Below, piece after piece: positions 17,291-21,000 of a stretch of DNA of 21,000 nt. Both the position numbers and the translations under genes were made by a program. The notes beneath the pieces were generated by a model. It worked only from the letters and a program-made list of their open reading frames with translations, was not told the DNA's origin and did no database searches. The stretch spans positions 21,711,663-21,732,662 of the forward strand of contig CM060334.1 in NCBI GenBank assembly GCA_030674155.1, read 5' to 3'. This stretch comes from Stramonita haemastoma (taxonomy: Eukaryota; Mollusca; Gastropoda; Neogastropoda; Muricidae). Every line of letters starts with the position of its first letter. Position 1 is the stretch's first letter.

Positions 17291-17484
17291 AGAGGGAAGG
17301 CAAAGACATGACAGTAGACGGCACAGCTACGGGAATAATGAAGCCCTTTATACACGGTGGTGTCCTTCGCCTTGTAGGTTAATGGCCAGTTATGTCAATG
17401 GCTTGTTTTGCAGCTATCAGGTCCTTTGATTAAACTTGCAGCACACATGCGTGTACACTGGCACGCGTGCGTGAGTGCTGGCGG
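17291..17484. other. Short unique spacer
   Basis: No gene or repeat was recognised. The right end (ACACATGCGTGTACACTGGC) leads into (CA)n. Confidence 0.5.
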
Positions 17485-17485
17485 T

Positions 17486-17565
<80 letters not shown>

Positions 17566-17689
17566 CACGCACGCACGCACGCGCACGCACGCACACACCA
17601 TGAAAAAAGATGATGATGATGATGATGATGTGATGATGATGATGATGATTGATGATGATTGATGGTGGTGGTGGTGGTGGTGGTGGTGA

Positions 17690-17729
<40 letters not shown>

Positions 17730-17865
17730 AAAAGAAGACAGAAGAAGAAGAAGAAGAAGAAGAAGAAGAAGAAGAAGAAGAAGAAGAAGAAGAAGAAGAA
17801 GAAGAAAAAGAAAAAGAAGATAGAGACAGACACAAAGAGCCAGAGACAGACAGACAGACAGAGAC

Positions 17866-17926
<61 letters not shown>

Positions 17927-17948
17927 GACACACACACACACACACACA

Positions 17949-18020
<72 letters not shown>

Positions 18021-18055
18021 TTGCAACAACAACAACAACAACAACAACAAACAGA
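17485..18055. repeat. Chain of seven microsatellite types
   Basis: In order: (CA)n 17487-17599 with CGCA units near its end; (GAT)n 17608-17662; (GGT)n 17663-17688; (GAC)n 17689-17729; (GAA)n 17736-17821; (GACA)n 17826-17929; (CA)n 17930-18019; (CAA)n 18023-18050. Frames of up to 231 codons in both directions (poly Asp, Lys, Ser, Phe) follow from the triplets and carry no gene signal. Confidence 0.96.
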
Positions 18056-18400
18056 TGATGAGACATAGTTATCCACAAATTATTTGTCAAATCCTATTTG
18101 TTTCACTTACAAATTTAAAAAAATACACTAAAATAAAATATTTTTAAAAAACCAACAGACAGGTAGGCACACAAAAACAGAAACTCACTGCTTCAAACAG
18201 ATGGGGTTGTGATCAAGACAGAGTTTTTGATTTGTTTGTATTTTTTTTCTCCTTCTGATGTAAAATGCCAAAACTACTCTTTAAAAACACATGCATTGCG
18301 CCATTTAAAAAAAAAAAGTGCAATAACGGTCTGGACACTGCTATTTCCAGATGCTGTAGAACAAACTTAACTTCAGCGGATTTTTTTTTTTCTGTTTGCA
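18056..18400. other. AT-rich intergenic DNA, no gene seen
   Basis: Unique-looking sequence with several A and T runs up to the second assembly gap. Confidence 0.55.
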
Positions 18401-18500
18401 NNNNNNNNNNNNNNNNNNNNNNNNNNNNNNNNNNNNNNNNNNNNNNNNNNNNNNNNNNNNNNNNNNNNNNNNNNNNNNNNNNNNNNNNNNNNNNNNNNNN
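18401..18500. other. Assembly gap of 100 N
   Basis: Exactly 100 N, a placeholder. The right edge is directly in (CA)n, so the missing sequence probably includes more of that repeat. Confidence 0.98.
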
Positions 18501-18545
18501 CACACACACACACACAACACCCAAACACACCACCACACACACACA

Positions 18546-18595
<50 letters not shown>

Positions 18596-18634
18596 CCACA
18601 CGCACACACGCACACGACCCACGACACACACACA

Positions 18635-18676
<42 letters not shown>
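18501..18676. repeat. Interrupted (CA)n after gap
   Basis: CA runs with CC and CG interruptions. Its left limit is unknown because of the gap. Confidence 0.95.
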
Positions 18677-18677
<1 letters not shown>

Positions 18678-19014
18678 ACAAGTTCGCGCTCATGTCATCA
18701 ATAAACTTCATTTTAAAGGAAGTATATGCCTAATTTTAATCAAGTCATGTAACGGAACACAAAAGGAATCCATCCGCTGTAAGGCATATATATTAGGACA
18801 TACATATTCTAGTACCTGAATCTTATGATTATGTATTTATGGTCATAAAAATCACGTTCATAACCATTTTGTAATCATAATGAACATAATTATTCAGCTT
18901 ACTTGAGAATTAAAAGATTATACAAAATCAACTGCATTCAACACGTTATTATTAAATAGTGCAAAAAGTGAATAAAGTATTTCTCAATATGGATGATAAC
19001 ATGTTTAGGCAACA
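18677..19014. other. AT-rich intergenic DNA, no gene seen
   Basis: Unique-looking sequence with short repeats of ATTATG/CATAAT type at 18820-18890. No gene was seen. Confidence 0.55.
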
Positions 19015-19023
19015 AAGAGAGAG

Positions 19024-19075
<52 letters not shown>

Positions 19076-19098
19076 AAGAGAGAAGAAGAGAGAGAAGA

Positions 19099-19149
<51 letters not shown>

Positions 19150-19165
19150 AGACAGAGAGACAGAG

Positions 19166-19233
<68 letters not shown>
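19015..19233. repeat. (GA)n-(GACA)n-(GA)n sandwich
   Basis: GA units with AAGAG slips, then about 12 GACA units (19101-19148), then GA again to 19232. The outer blocks are purine only. Frames across it are Arg/Glu or Ser/Leu repeats. Confidence 0.96.
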
Positions 19234-19237
<4 letters not shown>

Positions 19238-19575
19238 TTCTTTTTTTTAAAGTACAACACTGCATGTTGCAGAAATATAAAGATCTGTAATAAACCCTCT
19301 TAACAATTCCGTGCAACTATGCTCTTGATTCTAAATCTGCTTAATTTTAACAAAGTTTTGTAGTCTGAAGAGAAAAATTACAAACTGTTAACATCCTTGG
19401 ATAAGTATTTCTTTGAAGTACAGTATTCTTTAGAAGAAAAAAAAAAGTATCTTAAAGTGAGACTAATCGCCTATAGTATTCCTGTCAATTTGTTGGCAAA
19501 GACCATTTTCGCAAGCAATGCTATTCACTCGTCCATTCTAAATTGGTGACTAACGATTTACTTTCAATCTAAATC

Positions 19576-19606
<31 letters not shown>

Positions 19607-19639
19607 GACCAGATAAATAGAAGAACACACACTGTAAAT
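19234..19639. other. Intergenic DNA with 28-nt poly-A
   Basis: Unique-looking AT-rich sequence. An uninterrupted A run lies at 19579-19606, about 35 bases before SINE A copy 4. It is not the tail of that plus-strand SINE, whose tail lies on the other side. Confidence 0.6.
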
Positions 19640-19955
19640 TGGAGTGTTCTAGGTAGCAACACGCTCTACAAAACACACACAGATTCGATTCCCGTTCGAG
19701 GGGATTTTCCCCCTGGACTTAACATCAGTGCTGACTCCACTCTCCCCAAAAGTCCTTCGGGTGAGACTGTAAACCGTGGCCCCGTGTGCGAATGCACGCA
19801 GAGCATCTTGCAACACGTTTAACCCTGTTCCGCTTTTCGTAAGAGAAGGCCATCGTGTGCCAGTGAGAACAGATGACAAGATTTACAAAACTGCATACAC
19901 ATGGGGACTGGATGTAAAAATAAAAAAAAAAGCACACGAGTGTTTATTCCATTAT
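19640..19955 (+). mobile_element. SINE family A, copy 4, left part (split by SINE C)
   Basis: Plus-strand copy with a damaged tRNA-like head (TAGGTAGCAACACGCTCT, then a CA insertion and CAGATTCGATTCCCG as B box), the central domain at about 19748-19795 (AGTCCTTCGGGTGAGACTGT, AAACCGTGGCCCCGTGTGCG), the common body, the 3' hairpin at 19930-19945 (one G-U pair), and TTATTCCATTAT at 19944-19955. There the sequence leaves family A. It resumes at 20249 with a repeated TTATTCCATTAT and the expected CCTCGATATAAAAG tail, so this is one element interrupted by another. The exact left limit is uncertain because the head is degraded. Confidence 0.9.
19944..19955. repeat. Target-site duplication, left copy
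   Basis: TTATTCCATTAT, identical to 20249-20260. It belongs to the original SINE A tail. Confidence 0.93.
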
Positions 19956-20156
19956 AGAGGTAAAGGTGTCCCATAACCTGCACAGTCGTAGAGGAGCGAG
20001 GCGTCAGAGACCTCAGCTTCTCTTGGGGCCAGCATGTTGAGGGCGGCGCCCATCTCCTCTCTCTCGCTGCTTTACCTTTCTTGACCCTAAAGAGGGCAGG
20101 TACCCATTTACAGCTGGGTGAACTGGGGGAACTGTACTGAAGCCAAGGCGCGCAAA

Positions 20157-20198
20157 CGGTCACCCATCCAACTGGTAACCACGCTCGACGCTGCTTAA
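20157..20198 (-). promoter_or_regulatory. 5S rRNA-like internal promoter segment of SINE C
   Basis: Minus strand TTAAGCAGCGTCGAGCGTGG then TTACCAGTTGGATGGGTGAC. Metazoan 5S rRNA has, from memory, TTAAGCAACGTCGGGC, a GGTTAGTACTTGGATGGG block and TGACCG at the same spacing. These are the A box, intermediate element and C box of the 5S internal control region. I count about 34-36 agreements over 42 positions against that remembered sequence. Confidence 0.82.
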
Positions 20199-20211
20199 CA
20201 TTGGCTGGGGG

Positions 20212-20242
20212 AAAGCGAGCGCTCTGACCACTGAGCTGTCCC
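20212..20242 (-). promoter_or_regulatory. tRNA-type A box of SINE C
   Basis: Minus strand reads GGGACAGCTCAGTGGTCAG and then AGCGCTCGC. This is the conserved D-arm/A-box region of many tRNAs. The expected B box about 30-40 bases downstream is absent, and a 5S-like segment takes its place. Confidence 0.8.
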
Positions 20243-20248
20243 GTCACC

Positions 20249-20260
20249 TTATTCCATTAT
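20249..20260. repeat. Target-site duplication, right copy
   Basis: TTATTCCATTAT directly abutting the 5' end of the nested SINE C; identical to 19944-19955. Confidence 0.93.
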
Positions 20261-20288
20261 CCTCGATATAAAAGAATAAATAAATAAC
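20261..20288 (+). mobile_element. SINE family A, copy 4, right part (tail)
   Basis: CCTCGATATAAAAGAATAAA and TAAATAAC continue the SINE A 3' end as seen uninterrupted at 20901 and, reversed, at 2870-2890. Confidence 0.9.
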
Positions 20289-20348
20289 ACACACACACCT
20301 CACTCTTAGCAGCAACACGCCCTACAAAACAAACACACACACACACAC

Positions 20349-20416
<68 letters not shown>
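20284..20416. repeat. (CA)n microsatellites
   Basis: A short CA run directly after the SINE A tail (20286-20299) and a long one at 20330-20416 after the SINE head fragment. Confidence 0.94.
20299..20337 (+). mobile_element. SINE A head fragment merged into (CA)n
   Basis: CTTAGCAGCAACACGCCCTA followed by CAAAACAAACACAC matches the head of copy 4 (TAGGTAGCAACACGCTCTAC, then AAAACACACACAG). The B box and the rest are missing, and the sequence turns into (CA)n at the point where copy 4 has a short CA stretch. Confidence 0.65.
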
Positions 20417-20420
<4 letters not shown>

Positions 20421-20488
20421 CAACCTCTACTTTGGGAGATAAATATAAAAATACAAGAATATGTTGTCGTTGCACGTTCCCCAGTATA

Positions 20489-20562
20489 ACACCCCAGGGG
20501 TCACCCAGAATATGCATTCGACTCACTCATCCCACCTAGGAGTCGCAGTGAGATTGAAAGTA
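20489..20562 (-). repeat. Dispersed repeat E, copy 2 (fragment)
   Basis: Minus strand: TACTTTC, ACTGCGACTCCTAGGTGGG, ATATTCTGGGTGACCCC, TGGGGTGTT. Ordered blocks match 6808-6878 (plus strand). I cannot name the element. Confidence 0.6.
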
Positions 20563-20762
20563 CACGCTGGATCAGACAACGTTTTTTAGTCTGTGACTTT
20601 TCAAGTACCTTGCCATTACAGGCAGCTATACTCAGACATCAGAGGATTTTTTTTCTCATTTAAAAGAGAGCGCAGAATTTTATTCTAAAGATCACATAAT
20701 TCATAATTATCAACGTTCGCTGGGTTACGGAAACACGAACATACCCAGCATACATTAAATCT
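20563..20762. other. Short unique spacer
   Basis: No gene or repeat was recognised between repeat E and the last SINE A copy. Confidence 0.5.
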
Positions 20763-20975
20763 ACAAACACGTTAAATCCTGTTCCGCTTTTGTAAGAGTA
20801 GGCCATTGTGTGTCGGTGGAACAGATAACAATATTTACAAAACTGCATACACACGTGGACTGGATGGAAAAAAAAAGCACATGAGTGTTTATTCCATTAT
20901 CCTCGATATAAAACGAATAGATATAAAAGAATAGATATAAAAGAATAGATATAAAAGAATAAATATAAATACATA
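20763..20975 (+). mobile_element. SINE family A, copy 5, 5'-truncated, multiplied tail
   Basis: Plus-strand copy starting in the body (AACACGTTAAATCCTGTTCC), so head and central domain are missing. It keeps the TTTACAAAACTGCATACACA block, the 3' hairpin (20875-20890, with one G-U pair) and ATTATCCTCGATATAAAA. After that come repeats of a 14-base unit of the form AATAGATATAAAAG, then AATAAATATAAAT. The repeated tail is of the kind left by template slippage during target-primed reverse transcription. Confidence 0.88.
20905..20962 (+). repeat. 14-bp tandem tail repeat of SINE A copy 5
   Basis: Three to four near-identical units of AATAGATATAAAAG. The unit contains the last bases of the SINE consensus (GATATAAAAG), so the repeat was probably made from the element's own 3' end. 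Confidence 0.85.
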
Positions 20976-21000
20976 CATTCCCTGACTTCGGGAAGGCATT

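Larger units (their letters stand above)
19956..20248 (-). mobile_element. SINE family C, copy 2, full length, nested in SINE A
   Basis: 293-bp minus-strand element flanked by a perfect 12-bp target-site duplication. Read on the minus strand it starts GGTGACGGGACAGCTCAGTGG, a tRNA-type A box (20212-20242), then passes into a segment like 5S rRNA (20157-20198: GTTAAGCAGCGTCGAGCG, then TTGGATGGGTGACCG). The body shared with copy 1 follows (GCGCGCCTTGGCTTCAG, GGTACCTGCCCTCTTTAGGG, GGAGATGGGCGCCGCCC, ACATGCTGGCCCC), and the 3' end is GGTTATGGGACACCTTTACC followed by TCT. There is no poly-A tail. It is non-coding; the 142-codon minus-strand frame crossing it is an artefact. Presence of the duplication and an intact 5' end point to a fairly recent insertion, later than SINE A copy 4. 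Confidence 0.92.

Noticed and set aside
17395..18090. ORFs of 139-231 codons on both strands with poly Asp, Lys, Ser, Phe and His
   Set aside because: They are translations of the microsatellite chain; no start context, domain or frame preference is seen.
20157..20198. A genuine 5S rRNA gene
   Set aside because: Only the middle control-region part is present (about 42 of roughly 120 bases), inside a dispersed SINE.

Overview
The window is animal nuclear DNA with no intact protein-coding gene that I can support. It is dominated by simple-sequence repeats and short retrotransposon copies. Four SINE families with tRNA-like heads, a decayed non-LTR retrotransposon 3' end and very dense (CA)n/(GA)n/(GACA)n/(GGAT)n microsatellites suggest a marine mollusc, most likely a gastropod. 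That taxon call rests on recall of similar repeats in gastropod genomes and is an inference. Two runs of exactly 100 N (2166-2265 and 18401-18500) are conventional scaffold gaps.

Layout. 1-900 is AT-rich unique-looking DNA. 911-3720 holds three copies of SINE family A (all minus strand; the third is nearly full length with a recognisable tRNA-like promoter) and one copy of family D. 4510-5263 is a (TTGG)n block followed by a (GGAT)n satellite with higher-order structure. 5449-6200 contains (CT)n and (GA)n. 6200-7360 is mostly unique-looking. 7367-7806 has long poly-G/poly-T runs and a family B SINE. 8168-8397 is a family C SINE, followed by a GT-CT-CA block and a degenerate TTGTR pentamer satellite (9105-9650). 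9880-10500 is GAA/CAA and CA repeats. 10708-11074 is a frameshifted fragment of the C-terminal part of a non-LTR reverse-transcriptase polyprotein. 12177-12526, 14799-15182 and 16015-17290 are three unrelated, strongly diverged tandem arrays with unit lengths of about 60-73 bp. 13046-13928 is a long purine tract plus (GT)n. 17485-18055 is a chain of seven microsatellite types. 19640-20288 is a family A SINE split by a family C SINE that has a perfect 12-bp target-site duplication. 20763-20975 is another family A copy with a multiplied tail.

How the parts relate. Nothing here looks like an operon or a host pathway. The biology visible is retrotransposition and repeat turnover. Non-autonomous SINEs carry Pol III-type promoters (tRNA-like, or a tRNA/5S rRNA chimera in family C), share a central domain between families A and D, and in family A end in a small hairpin that could be read by a partner LINE. 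Several microsatellites start or end exactly at SINE or LINE boundaries, so the retroelements probably seeded part of the simple-sequence load. The open reading frames in this window are by-products of simple repeats or of SINE sequence. The best candidates for something undescribed are the chimeric 5S/tRNA SINE C, the shared central domain, and the three ancient 60-73 bp arrays.
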